NCBI RefSeq assembly: GCF_047496725.1
Contig: NC_132972.1
Coordinates: forward strand, 8,451,501-8,515,500
Reading direction: 5' to 3'
DNA: 64,000 bases
Origin: Anoplolepis gracilipes
Lineage: Eukaryota > Arthropoda > Insecta > Hymenoptera > Formicidae
The translations under genes and the position numbers were made by a program. This document shows, piece after piece, positions 25,690-38,339 of this stretch (positions are counted from its first letter, which is position 1; each line of letters starts with the position of its first letter). A model generated the notes under the pieces. The model did no database searches and was not told the DNA's origin. It saw only the letters and a list, made by a program, of their open reading frames with translations.

Positions 25690-28079
25690 ATACGGAAAAC
25701 GTTTTAATGATCGACACCTCCTAGCGGCCGCGAAACGATACATTTATCGCAGTGGGATAAACAAAAAAAGCTGCATAGCAACGATTCAGTCGTCAACGAT
25801 GTTTTATGAAAATGACTGTTATAGATATAAAGTTACATCGAAAAAAGGATGTAATATCCATTTATCAAATTTAAGATGCTGATAGGAGTATTAAAATATA
25901 TTCTAATGAATTTACATATTTATCACAATTAATATTTTCATGTATATTATATGTATATCACAGAGAAAGATATCATAGAAAATCGATTGATTTCTAATAT
26001 AAATATATTATAGAAAGAGAGAAAGAGAGTCTAATTAATTTCGTTAGTCCAAAGGCTCTTCTCTTTTTTTACAATAGTTTTTTTAAATTAAATATAATAA
26101 TAATTCTTTTTAAATTTATTAATAATATTGCAAATAATATAATTTTATCGACATTGTTTAATTTATATGTGCTCGATATTTACATGACAATACTGATATC
26201 TGAAAAATTCTTTACAATCTTTTTGAACAAATTTACGTTTGCGATGACATATTGACATATGACATATACAGACATAAATTATTACAGCGTTTCTCTTTCA
26301 AAGTTCTCTGAAAGAAAAATTTTTTTCTAAAAAATAATATTTCTGTTGCAGTTTTTAATTTTTTCGGACTTTTATAATGTGGACAAAATAAACGATAAAC
26401 GATTTATTCTCAATGTTCACGTTATGCATTTTAACATATAACGAATTCTTCATAAAATATACATATATTGAGCGCTCGTGAGTCAGATCATTTTATAGTT
26501 AGTTTTATATATTGTATAATTGAGGTAAATAAATAAATAACCAGATAAATAAATGAAATTAAAAGCTGCGACGCAGAACGATACAACGAGGAGAAAATAA
26601 AAATATAACGTATTTGATGTGCTATAAATACCTACAAGAGCTACCATACTTTTTATATCAACTAGAGTTTATTTATGTCCTATCTCAAGTACGACGAACA
26701 TGGAGAGTGAGATTCTTCTCTCTTTTGTGCACCGTATTTTATATAAGTTTGTTTTTATTCTAACAAAAGCGGAATGAAAGAGATATTTTTGAGTTGGCCC
26801 TCGCGTTAATAAAACGTATATATAGATTATTATTTACGATCAATTGTTTAAAAAGTTTTGTGTGCAATAATCCAATCATATAGTAACATTGATTGCTTTA
26901 AATAATATATAGCGTATTATTTATGATGATATTCCTATTAACGTAAGAAAATCAACATTTCTGTGCGCATGCACATATCATTTAGAACTCTAATGATTTT
27001 CTCGTATTTTAAAAATGTGGACAAAAATGAATTCGACCATAAAGCTGCTGATATACAATCAATGATATATAACTGCTTAAGGCTGATTCTCCGATAGACC
27101 GAGACAATATGATCGAGTTCTCTCGAGAAAGCTTCTCCAATTTTCATTCGAGGCGGAAGCCTCGTTTGTAGTTTCAACCATTGCAATTTCGTTCAGGAGT
27201 CTGGATTGGATTTCCTCGACCTTTGTGTAAAGAAATGTTCATCGAAAAATGACAAGAAAAAGATTTGAAAAAAGAAAATATTTTTTTAAATGTATCGCTT
27301 ACAATGCAATGCTATTTCTTTATTAAAGTAAATTTTATTTTCCGTTGAAATTAAAAAAAAATATATATATATTTAAATTTAAATAATTCATAAAATATGA
27401 CTATAATAAGGAAATTTTTTAAAAATTTAAATATCTTAATATAAATTAATATATTTAATCTTTGCATTGATCTAGGGAGCTTATTTTTTTAATTTGATAT
27501 TATAAACACAAATGTCAATTTCAAAATCGCGAAAATGAGGTCATCTAACGGAAATCATGTCCGTTGAATTAATTCAAAGTTATTTATCAGTCGATCGCGC
27601 GATTATTTTACAAAAAGGAAAATGGGAGATAATTTTGCGATAATCTGCGGCTCGCGTGCACTCAACGAAAGTAACGAAACATAAATATACTCGTTGAATA
27701 TAGAGCAATTTCGTGCACGACCTTGAGATACGTTATAATGGATCTGCTTAGATATTCGAGTCGAAGGTGACGAGGTGTCTCCATTATGTTCAGTTTTGCC
27801 TCGCGGTGAGCATCTTTACTGTGTAACAGACAGAGTGCATTTGCGTAATAGCGAACAGAGAGCCAACAAGGTCAGTTCACTGAATACATTTGCGCTATTC
27901 GTAAAATTACCTATATCCATTTTAGAGAGGACGGATGTAAAATAATTCACAAGAGATACGCAAAATATATATTATATATTAAAAAAATATGTATACACAT
28001 TTATACGTTTATTTCAAATCTCTTTTCAAATTGTTTAAACACACAACACTCTCTTTCTGATATATAGAATATAGAAAAA

Positions 28080-28110
<31 letters not shown>

Positions 28111-31100
28111 ATAAAAAATATATAAAATAAAAAAAATTTTTAATAGTATTCAGTTTATTAATTGTATGTATTAATTAATATTAATATATTACAGTACATA
28201 TTTCCAAGGAAAAATATATAACGATTTCTTAAAAATATGAAATAACACCGCGAATTTAACTGTAATTATTTATTTAATTATCTCTTTTTTTGCATTATAA
28301 AATATGTGTGACAAGAAACGTGTTTTATTGCATCCATTATATGCACCTATTTTATTTGATTTCATTCCTCGTGTCATAAATTCGCATTGTGAGTTATGAA
28401 GTACAGCATCTCTATTGGATCGCACACAATGTATGTATGTATACATGCGCTTATGTGTATAAATCTGTGGTACTAAATCTCACTTCATCGTATTATCAAA
28501 TCGATATTGCGGATTAAAAGCTCGATTCGCATTTCCATTTTCGAGTCTGCTTGTGATCAGAGAGAGGAATAGTATTTTATATATATAATATTCCAATGCA
28601 TTTTAAATGCATATATTCGGTGCACATTTGCATTCGCTTCATTCGCAAGAGAATTTTTCAATTTGAATTTTAGTATATTCAGTTTATATTTTTTCTTATT
28701 TTGTATATTTTCTCAGGATTTAATAATTATAAATCACTTTCTGAATTTGTGTGTATGTGTGTGTGCATGTATTTGTGAATGTATGTACAATGTTAGTAAT
28801 TTTTAACATTAATAAATATTTTTTCTAGTCTCTCTCTTTTTTTCTGTATTTTTATCATTTTATTTTCTATTCAAATTTCTCTCATACCTCGTTGTATTTA
28901 GGATCAATACATTGCGTCACGAACGTTATTCTTTATATAAACTTTTTACGAAATGTGTTTATCACGAATGCAAATTGTGTCGTCTTATCGCAGAGTACAT
29001 ACAATGAGTCTCAGTCGATTCGATCTCGATTCGCAGAACACATAGTAATATATATAAGCCGCTTTAACATAGATATATTGAAATATAGAAAAAAAGCTGC
29101 ACATCTTCTCATTATCAAGCGTTCCACGCATTTGTAAAGTTTCGAAAGAAAGCATTCATAATTGGAATAAAATAAATTAATAAATTAACAATTCATCTTA
29201 CGTACTCTAATAGCCCACACAAGATATTGATTTATCGACAATGATGAAATGTTCGTGGCTAATTCAAGAAGTGGAAAGGGGCAGACACTACAGTTACCTG
29301 TGTATAGTTCGGTTACCGTCACGCTCTTACGACGGCAATATGAGAACAGTTTTCATTACGTAAACACACGTGAGCGAAATGACGTATAGAATTGATGTAT
29401 ATACATATACAGAGAAGCCCGCATTATTTTTCACAAAACTCGGATGACAAAGGGTGCACCATATATTCTTCTACCGCGTGAAAACGAAGCCGGTCAAAAT
29501 TCGCGACAAGCATTGTTGATCATGACGCGCAATGCGTGTCCGACATGTAGAGTTTAATGTCGGAAGCACGCGACACATTTTCACACTAACCCCGCGCCGC
29601 AATACCATATGTCAAACAATTATTTTATTTATTATTTTGCAGAACTATAGTTAAAAAAGTAATCGGGAAGTATTTTGCGGCAAAGCTATTATAATATCAT
29701 GAGGTGTATAATTAAAATTTGATTTAACTTTAACGTCTTCACAGTATTTTGAAGGGAAGAGTTAACGGGTTTCGAGAATCGATGCATTGAAACTCCGATA
29801 CTACTTGATTGTATGTCGCCTGCAATTCAACGCGCCGCCGGATACGAGTATCTTTTGACACCGTATAATATGTATATACACACACACACACACACACACA
29901 CCTATATATATATATATATAGGAAGCACGTATATCGCGTAAATAAATGTCACGTGTAAACGGATACATATATAGCGCATCGTGTTGCGTCGCGGTCAACA
30001 TGGCTTTGAAATTATCACACAGCAAAATGTACAACATACCTATCGCACCGATGCACTGTTTTGAAGAGACGAGGTCGGTACAAAGAGTACTATTGCATCC
30101 CATTCTCCATTTATCATATCGGTACTTCAAACCAGATAAATAACCAACTATATATGTGGTCCGCGCAAAAAATCTGTTAACTCAGCTAAAACTAATTGCT
30201 GGTCAAGTTCTTTCCGTTGAGTAAACGAAATGTTGAAACAATTACCGCTATCAACAATGGAAACTCAAAGCGAAAGGAAAGTTTGGAATATTCACCGTAT
30301 TTAATTTGTAATAGCTAATTCAAATATAGAAATCTACTTCTGGAAGGAGTTATTTATATTTGCAAAAATATCACCGAAAAAAATGTTATAATTACATATA
30401 TTACGTAAAAAATTCTTTTCTCTCTTTTTTTATATCTTCCTCCTCTTCATTAAGATTGTATAACTGATACCAAGATTGTATAATGATCTTCCCGTAAATT
30501 AAACTGCTGTACAGAGTTAAAGCCGCAACTAAATATTTCCTCAGCTTTCTCTCTAAGGATTATATATATATATCGTCAAGAAAGAAGAGACAGAGAGAGA
30601 TCTTAATACATCTTTTTAAAACAGTATCAGCGACGCAAAACGTGACATTGCGTTAAGATAACGAACCGATAACGAAATAAATGCAGAAGATATAAACGAT
30701 AAGACGTTCCACATGCAAGAGAAATCAATTTTATAATTACGCAACGCACACATATATTTTTCCCGAATACTACAAATATGTACAAAAATATTTTTTAGAC
30801 AAGAATCATATTGCATTTAAAGAAATATCTAATTTTTTCGATAATCATTTGAAACAAATAATTTAATCGATTAAAATTGTAATTGTTAGTTACGTAATTT
30901 TGCGACGGTTATCGTTGTTTATTCAATTGACGTAATTAAAAAAAAAAAAATTTTGGCTATTACCACATATAATGACATACATGCTAACAATAGTTGTCAA
31001 AGTCCACAATTATTGAATAACTAAAGCGTCTTCGATCATTGGCCGACGATATTTGGGCTTTGATTACCGGTAAAAGGGAGTGGCCAGAAGTAAATATAAA

Positions 31101-33680
31101 CTTGAGATGTAAGGAAGGGCTCCAGCCAAGCGTATAGTGATATCATACGGAACATCGCAAAGTGACGCCAACCATCACTTGCTATCATGCTCTGTTTCAT
31201 TTAAAAATTTCCTTTCATTCTCTGTCGAGATACTTCTATTCCGCCCGCGCTTTAGCTCGTCGGTAAAAGTCACGTCCATTGAATGTCAGGCCGATAATCA
31301 GGCGGAACAACTGGTGAATACAAACATCGACAGATGTAAAAGTATCATAAGCTTTTGGCTAAAATAACTTTATCCAAAATAACTTTACAAAAACAACGTT
31401 TGAAATATTAACAAAGTTGACAGTTTTTTATTTTACATACACGCTCTTTTATTAAATTAATCTTGCAATTCAATCATAATACGGTTTCTTGTAAGAGAAT
31501 CGCTGTAATTAAAGTTTAAAAATAACATTTATATGTGAGAAATAAAATATATTATTATTTAATATTTACTTTAATTATTAAGCAATACTTAAATAAATAT
31601 TAACTTATTATTAAATAATATATACTTTTTTAGTTTTCTAACATTCGTACCTCTTGGATTCATAGAGTACTATCAGTACAAATGTAAAGAAAATATTACA
31701 AAAGGCGATAAATACTTTAATCTAGATATATCTGTTAAAACAAATATGATTAGCAGTTTCGGCAATTTAATTCTGCAGTTTAATTTTGCGAACTCGCAGC
31801 TTCGTTTCTTTGAAAGAGCGACGTGCACCGCCGAACCCTTCGAGAGCTTCACGCTCTTTGGCTCTCGCCTAGGACAACGAACCAATTGTTCATGGGGTAA
31901 CGAACGTTTGCTTCGTTATGGAACATAATTGTGCCGGTTGCCACGTGCCGGAACGTGCCTTTAACTGCACTGAGAACGCTGACACGCTGTTAATCCGTAT
32001 GCAGAAGCGCGCGTTACGATAATCGATATCGCTGAAGAAAAAACTCGGGCTTTGCTTTGGAAACTTGCGTAAGCCGCAATTCGACAAAATATTCGATAAT
32101 TTTTATTATATTTCTGGATATAAAAATGTACGTAACACAATAAATTCGCGTATTAAAATAATCAAATCTTCTTTCACATGCAATTCTCCAGGTCTCTAAA
32201 AAGAAATTATAATTATTGCATAAATAAATATATATGGATAATTTGTGAAAATTCTTTCGTTAAATTAATTAATATTTTAAATTAACATTATATAACACGC
32301 GCGTGTCATGCGATCACACAATTATATAATATTTCGAAATTTTCGTGCTTTGTTTTTTTATTACTATCGAATTAATAATAATAAATCCGCGCTCTAAGAT
32401 AGCACAATTTTGTTTGCCATTCAAAATAGTTTCGAAAAGTTTAATCAGAAGAAACGCGTGCGAAGAACGCTAACATGATAAAACGACAACCTTGAGCGAA
32501 GCAACGTTGCGAATAATACGGCTATTAACTTGCAAACGCGGCGGCAGATAACGCCCTTCCTTGCTACCATCTTCGGTCAGGTTCGAAGAACCTTCCTTTC
32601 GTAACGTTGCTACCAGTTCTTTCTCCTCACCGACCGGGCCACTCAAGAATTAATGCACGCAGCTTTTCTTAACGCGTGGGAGGACATCTTGCTTGATTAA
32701 TCGATCGGTGAGACTGCACCTTAGACGAAGGCGCATGAACTCTCTATTTTTGTGCATGCAAATATATCATTTCCCGGTAGAGGCATGTAACAGGCTCATT
32801 AAAGCCAATGAAAGTGTTGTAGTAAGTGTAGGCAATAAGTAATAGATCTCATTACCAATAAATTTTATAGCGTCGAGTAAGATAATCAAGAAACCTATAG
32901 AGCTATAGCTAGATAATTATTTTTTTTAAATTTGTAATCGCTTATCTGTACTTCATAGATAAATCAAATATTTGTAAAAGTTTTTTTGAATTGTGCAAAA
33001 CGTTTTAAACGTAAGTTATTAAAAAATATCTTTATCTATATTGTTAATATGAATTAATATGAACATTTCATAGCGATTAAAAATGAGATTTATAATTCAA
33101 AACTGCATAAGAGTATGCACAATTAGCGCTGATGCAGTCGCCCTAGAAAAGTGGGAGGTGCAAGAATAGCATGTAATCGTGAAATCAATGCTACTGCTGC
33201 TCTACATAGTGCTATTATCTATATGTTATACGTCACGGAAATAACGTCAGAAAAAGTCATCGTTACTCTTGAAGGTGTCCTAAATTACTCGGTGAAATAT
33301 CTGTTATTCTATTTAATCATCGACATTTCTCATGTTTTTAATTCATTACTAGCGTATATTTTTAAGAGAACTTTTTAATAGCTATGTAAAACTAACGTTA
33401 ATAAAACAAGAGAGAGAAAGAAATGTAAAATTCACTCAAAATATTTTTTTAAATATTCACAAAGTTATCGATGATTGTATAAATATTTTTAGTACGAGAT
33501 TTTATGATAAAATTGTAAAATTCATAATATAAATCAAATTATATTACATCTTTTCGTCACACAGGAATAAATAATTTTTTTTTTTAATTTTTTGTGTTAA
33601 TCGTCGTGCACGCGACGTATAAAAAAATCATGTTTTTCTTCATATTTCGCAAATTCTTGGTCAGACAGAAATATATATTT
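25690..33680. other. AT-rich stretch with small GC-richer islets, no confident gene
   Basis: No gene is recognised. GC-richer islets lie near 27530-27880, 29220-29600, 31020-31330, 31760-32090 and 32450-32760. They contain E-box-like and initiator-like words but no long open frames with domain similarity. They look like regulatory islets or untranslated exons. A (CA)n(TA)n microsatellite is at 29878-29922. Confidence 0.45.
29878..29922. repeat. (CA)n(TA)n compound microsatellite
   Basis: About twelve CA units followed by a TA run. It lies inside an accidental 109-codon minus-strand open frame, which it discredits. Confidence 0.95.
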
Positions 33681-33689
33681 CCACATTAA

Positions 33690-34090
33690 AGTCCCACTAT
33701 GCTATTCATCACGTAGAAAAGGTGAATAGCGGATATCAAAGTATTTTTGAAAAACCGGTGTCCAGGAAAATACCGCATTGACGTGCGACCTGGTGGCCTG
33801 GTCCTGCCAGGTACGTATCCATACGTTTTCCCCCCTATTGCTTTCCATGTGTAATCTCGAGCGTTTGTTGACTTCGTCGTGCTCACACGAGCATGGTCGC
33901 ATGCTCATCGTCGCACCGGCGCGCAGTTCTACCTGCGATCGATAGTCTACAAGAGAACCGAACGATTCCCGTCGCCGCCACGATATATATATATATATAT
34001 ATATATATGCTGACAACGTGACGTCATGGCGAAATAATCCTCATCGTGAAATCAAATTCACTGGTATCGCAGGATCTTTCCTCGAAAGAA
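33690..34090. other. GC-rich islet with (TA)n
   Basis: CpG-rich sequence has overlapping open frames on the minus strand (66 and 104 codons) and ends in a (TA)n at 33984-34008. The frames run into the microsatellite (YIYIYIY), so I treat them as accidental. A CAG-like acceptor and a GTACGT donor-like word occur, but no exon is convincing. Confidence 0.3.
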
Positions 34091-34420
34091 GAACAAGGAC
34101 ACGCCATCGAGGAGTGAGAAATTCATTTCGATTGATTTGGATGGCGGATATCTAGAGATGACAATTTTAGAATTCACGTAATATGCAAAAGATAATTGAG
34201 ACAAAGCACGTGGCAAGGCATAGCTTCAATTAATTTAATAATAAATAAAATTGTCGTAAATATAATAGCGTAAATAAATATAACTGCATGCATATGTAAT
34301 ATTTTTTTAAAGACGCAGATGAAATTTAGAATCTCTCTGGAATATTTCGATTTAAGAGAAATAGAGACTTATAAAAGCTGAGTCGTCAAGAGACGACTTT
34401 TACAGACAGGAATTAAAAAT

Positions 34421-34531
34421 ATGTACCGGGCAACACGCGGCGAGCCATTCGAGATCAAGGTCGTGAGGACTGCAAAGTTTCGCGCGGCTCTGAGTAAAAA
34501 CCTAATATTTAGATACGAGGAAGAGAGTTAA
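34421..34531 (+). other. short open frame of 36 codons, doubtful
   Basis: The frame starts ATG TAC CGG GCA and uses mixed, protein-like residues (GEPFEIKVVRTAKF). It ends at TAA about 200 bp before the cysteine-rich segment at 34728. It has no recognised domain; I include it because of that neighbour. Confidence 0.15.
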
Positions 34532-34727
34532 AAAGAAAAAAATAATGCAAAGGGATGTCTGTTGAAGAGAATTGCATCGCTTTGAAGACTTAAAGTCTTT
34601 ATCCAAGAGAGCCTGGTAACAAACGAAGAACATACAAAGACATATTCAAAATCTATTGTGAGAACTGTATTACACGAACGTTAAGATCATTATTCCACTT
34701 GACAATTCGTGAATCTCATTTCACCAG

Positions 34728-34846
34728 GATCGAATCCCAAGAGAGTAAATTGCATATTATGCGGAGAGTGCGGTATTGAGGATGACTTCACATTCTGTCA
34801 GCTGTGCAAACTAAATGTCTTGATGTGCAATAGAGAAAATGTGTAG
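34728..34846 (+). pseudogene. cysteine-rich terminal segment, possibly from a piggyBac-type transposase
   Basis: After a good acceptor (CTCATTTCACCAG), a short frame reads KRVNCILCGECGIEDDFTFC near its middle, continues QLCKLNVLMC and stops at TAG. The spacing C-x2-C, then T-x-aromatic-C-x2-C, then L-x-C resembles the cysteine-rich zinc-binding tail that ends piggyBac-family transposases. The last CF-x2-YH part of that tail is missing. No DDE catalytic domain is visible upstream, so this is at best a relic or a captured terminal exon. The similarity is judged by eye only. Confidence 0.3.
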
Positions 34847-34849
34847 TTA

Positions 34850-36830
34850 ACAATGATTTTCAATTAAAGTAGTGTTCCAATTTAATAATTAATAATCATA
34901 TAATAAATTATTTTTCTTTTCAAACTTTAAGTTTCGTCTCTTCTAATGTAATTTATGTTATATATGTTTCGAAACGATTTTAATTTATACAAAATATATT
35001 TCATTTATTGTAAAATATTTTAAATAATTAAATGTCTGCTGTCAAAGGGAAGTGAGTATCACTTTTTTTTATTAAAATATTCGTAGTTTAATAATAAAAA
35101 ATATTGCGTATTAATGTAAAGTAAAATAGGAGATAGAATGAAAATATAAATTTATATTAAAATATATTAAAAATGTGTATGTGTGTATCTAACCATCAGA
35201 ATCAAACAATGAAATATTATGAATTATTTAAGAAAAAACGTTAAAATTTAATAAACCTATACATTTCGAGACTCATAAATTTGACATTGTGCAAAGTATT
35301 TTTTAAATATAAAATTAATAATTAATTTGTACGTTACAATAAATATTTCCCTTGTAGATTTAAAATTTTTATTTTCGTGAATTTTTATATGCAGTCACTC
35401 TATAACATTTTCATGTTCCAGTCGCTATAAAAAAGTAAGAGATTAAAAATATAATTTATGAAAGGAATAGAGAAAAAAAACATTAATATTAGTTAAATCA
35501 AATTATTGTGATACATCAGTCTCAATGATTCTTGCGATACAGTATATATTCTTAGTAAAAATAATAAATCAATGTTCTATAATTTTATAATATTTATATA
35601 ATAACTCTATAATATTTATAAAATTTATTTTTAGATTATTTTTAATATATTTTAATATACACTGTCTCGTACATTAACTGCTTTATATGAATTGTCATTT
35701 TCAAGTTCTTTATTTACAACTGACCTATATACCTTTTTAGGAAACATGTGAAATTTCGAACGATTGCAAAAATTCATCGAGATGTCCTTGAAATATTTAA
35801 TACAGATGTTCACATACATACACACACATATCATAAAAAAAAGGTACACAGATGATCATCATGATGGAAAATTATCTTGATCCGCCCGCGACTAAAATCA
35901 GCGCAAATAAACATGCTGACATTTAATGATCCTGTGTGTGATCTCGGCTTCTTTGTGGGTAAGCATCCGCATACGGTCAAGAAACAGTTACATTTTTGTA
36001 CCGCACAGTGCACAGTCACGAAACCGGCTTGTTACCGGAAACGTTAATTACCGCAACGAGTGGGACTGTCTACGATCGCAGAAATAGACGCGGGAGAGAA
36101 TTTTTCGCATGGTTTTGTTTTAGTTGAATAAATGGAAGTTGGTAAAAAAAAAAAAAAAAAAAAAGACAAATTAAAAAAGAGTATTGCATCATCAGACAAA
36201 CGTACATAAAAACACATAATATCTTTTATGGCGATTATTAAACTTGTTACATAAGCCCGTCACAAGTGTAATTTCGTGATAAACTTTCTGTATTTAGAAA
36301 AAAATCCAGGAAAAGATCGAAAATTCTCGAGTTTATAAAAGCTTTCGCTTACGTAAACACATTCCCAGAACACAATCGAGCGAGACGATCAATAATCGTC
36401 GGTAAGAAAAATTAAAACTTAAGTTTAATATGACATATAAGTTCAATTTAAAAGGAGGATATAACTGCATATATAATACATGTGCGTTACAAGTTTTTTG
36501 TAAAGTAAGTTTTTGTGTAAACTAACAATCAATTTTTCTTACAAAAAAGCTTTGTTTTTTCATAATATAAAGCGCCGAATTGCGGGCCGGCATTTTATAA
36601 AAAAAATCTAGACTTTTTGTAAAAAAAAAAAATTAAATTTGCAAGAGGTCTATGATATATGTGTATAACACACAGATTTATTGATATTTATTGATATTTA
36701 TAAGGAGAATCATTATGTATAAATTCAGAGAGAAATGAACAGAATATAAATAAGAGAACTGTGAGTTAAATAAATGTGATATACAAAATCGCAAAAACTC
36801 GTTTTATGAAAATCATTTTAATCATCTTGC
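34850..36830. other. AT-rich stretch, nothing recognised
   Basis: No gene is seen. A run of about 20 A lies near 36144-36164; it could be the tail of a retroposed copy, but no body is recognisable upstream. Confidence 0.45.
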
Positions 36831-36840
36831 AGCAACACAA

Positions 36841-37278
36841 ATGACAGAGAAAGTTACATTGTCATTTTTTGATAGTTGTTTCGAAACAAATGATTACCTT
36901 AAGCTCGAAAAAAACTTGTGCCACGATAAAAACCGTAAATCTTATCCGTTAACATTTCGGTTAAAGGAGAATGTGCGTGGAAAAGAAGCGATCACTCGAC
37001 GTTACGTGACGTATATGTATAACCGGCCGGATAATCTCGTGGTGAGAACCAATCTCGCGCGTGACCGAGACGTAAGCAAATCTCACGTGCACGCGCCCGT
37101 AGAAATGTCATCGATCATATCGTCTCGATACGCACGCGAGATTCAAGACTCGCGCGAGAGGAACGAGGGACAGGAAGTTAGATACCTGTCGGCGGAGGGC
37201 GCGTTCATACCGGAATCGATAACGGCGAGGAGGGCAGCGCGCCGTGGGGAGGCCAGGATGCAACCCCGACGACGATGA
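36841..37278 (+). CDS. doubtful 145-codon open frame at the edge of the CpG island
   Basis: The frame starts 9 nt after an acceptor-like site (TTTAATCATCTTGCAG) and a donor-like GCAG-GTAAAT follows its stop near 37290, so this could be an exon on the plus strand. The protein is highly charged, especially towards its C-terminal arginine-rich part, and I recognise no domain. The second half lies in CpG-rich DNA where long frames occur by chance on all strands. I think it more likely non-coding. Confidence 0.15.
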   Translation: MTEKVTLSFFDSCFETNDYLKLEKNLCHDKNRKSYPLTFRLKENVRGKEAITRRYVTYMYNRPDNLVVRTNLARDRDVSKSHVHAPVEMSSIISSRYAREIQDSRERNEGQEVRYLSAEGAFIPESITARRAARRGEARMQPRRR

Positions 37279-37460
37279 TGCACGTCGCAGGTAAATGGGT
37301 CGCGCGACGTAAAACACGCGCGCGTGCGCGCGTGCGTCCGCCACGACTTCGGTATCACAATAACTCCGATTTTCGCGAAATCGCCGAGATTTCGTCGTGA
37401 CTGGTTTCTGTCGGTGTCCCAGACTTTCTCGAGCCTTCGGTGCTACCGCCAATATCGCAA

Positions 37461-37464
37461 TCTT

Positions 37465-37500
<36 letters not shown>

Positions 37501-37510
37501 TCTCTCTCGT
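37461..37510. repeat. (CT)n microsatellite inside the CpG island
   Basis: A CT run with one GT interruption. Confidence 0.95.
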
Positions 37511-38279
37511 TCTCTTTGTATCTGTCAAAATTGCTACTTATCTCGCAACTCACCTGCGTACACCTGTGCGCCTGACAGCGCTGTTCTCCGGAAGCGGTGT
37601 CCAAAATCCGCGGGCGCGAAAAGCGATCCGGTCTGTGACGCACTCGCGGACTCGATCAAACCGCGTGCGTACAAAAGGGAAAGGGTAAGGGATGACGGAA
37701 GGAGAAGAATAGTGACAAGGGCGAAAGAAAAGAAACGAGGAAGAGGAACAGGAAAGTGATACGCGGAAGGAGGAAGTGAAACCGAGCGAGAAGATAGACG
37801 GAGAAAGGTGGAGAAAGAGATCGGGATCTTGTATCGCGGGACAAGGTTTTCGTCTCGCGAGGGACGAATTTCTTCTAAAATCTAAGACGATTGCGAATCT
37901 TTCTCGTGTCACGGGGAGAAAATGCGCGACGAGAGCCCGAGGAGAGCACACGGCACGCGCGCGGCTCTCTATCGCGGCGGCATTTTCACTGAAGAAACAG
38001 CAGAGAGGAACGAGAGAGAGAGCTCTTTGCGGCGAGACCCGAGACCCCCCCCCCCTCCCCGAGAGTCGGCGGAGCCCCGTTTTCGTAAAACGCTCACGGA
38101 CTCTGCGCGTATCGGGAACGACCGGAGCGGGGTACGCATGCGCTTCCATTCACGACGGGTGCACGCGAGCGCGCCGTCTCTTATCAGCGGTGAGCGTCAC
38201 GTCGGTGCGGGGGCGCATTTAATCCCCCCCCTACCACCCTCTTGCGCGTGAAAGAGAGACGTGGGGTTTTTGAGGGCAC

Positions 38280-38285
38280 TATAAA
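38280..38285 (+). promoter_or_regulatory. TATA-like box at the edge of the CpG island
   Basis: CTATAAAG is followed by a purine-rich, GC-rich 50 bp that would hold a start site near 38311. No plus-strand gene follows before 39.8 kb, so the assignment is open. Confidence 0.3.
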
Positions 38286-38339
38286 GAAAGGGGAACGCGA
38301 ACGAAACAGGAGCGGAGTCGGTTTCTGAAATACCCTAAG

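Larger units (their letters stand above)
36950..38335. promoter_or_regulatory. CpG-rich island with promoter-like features
   Basis: About 1.4 kb of strongly GC- and CpG-rich DNA sits in an AT-rich region. It contains a CT microsatellite (37461-37510), a CG-alternating tract near 37315-37340, C-runs, and a TATAAA at 38280-38285 facing the plus strand, just before a return to AT-rich sequence. Open frames of up to 199 codons occur on several frames at once, as expected for such composition. In Hymenoptera, islands like this usually mark promoters and first exons of developmental or neural genes with long introns. Which strand it serves is unclear: no coding exon downstream on either strand is convincing. 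Confidence 0.5.

Noticed and set aside
29801..30130. 109-codon open frame on the minus strand
   Set aside because: It reads through the (CA)n(TA)n microsatellite (VCVCVCVYI), overlaps another frame on the opposite strand and shows no domain.
33686..34016. two overlapping minus-strand frames (66 and 104 codons)
   Set aside because: They overlap each other in different frames and one starts in a (TA)n microsatellite.
34724..34745. tRNA B-box-like word GGATCGAATCC
   Set aside because: No A box, anticodon stem or acceptor stem can be drawn around it.
37550..38149. 199-codon open frame on the minus strand
   Set aside because: It is in the CpG island, where long frames occur on several frames at once. 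Its composition is arginine/serine/proline/phenylalanine-rich from CT repeats, with no domain.
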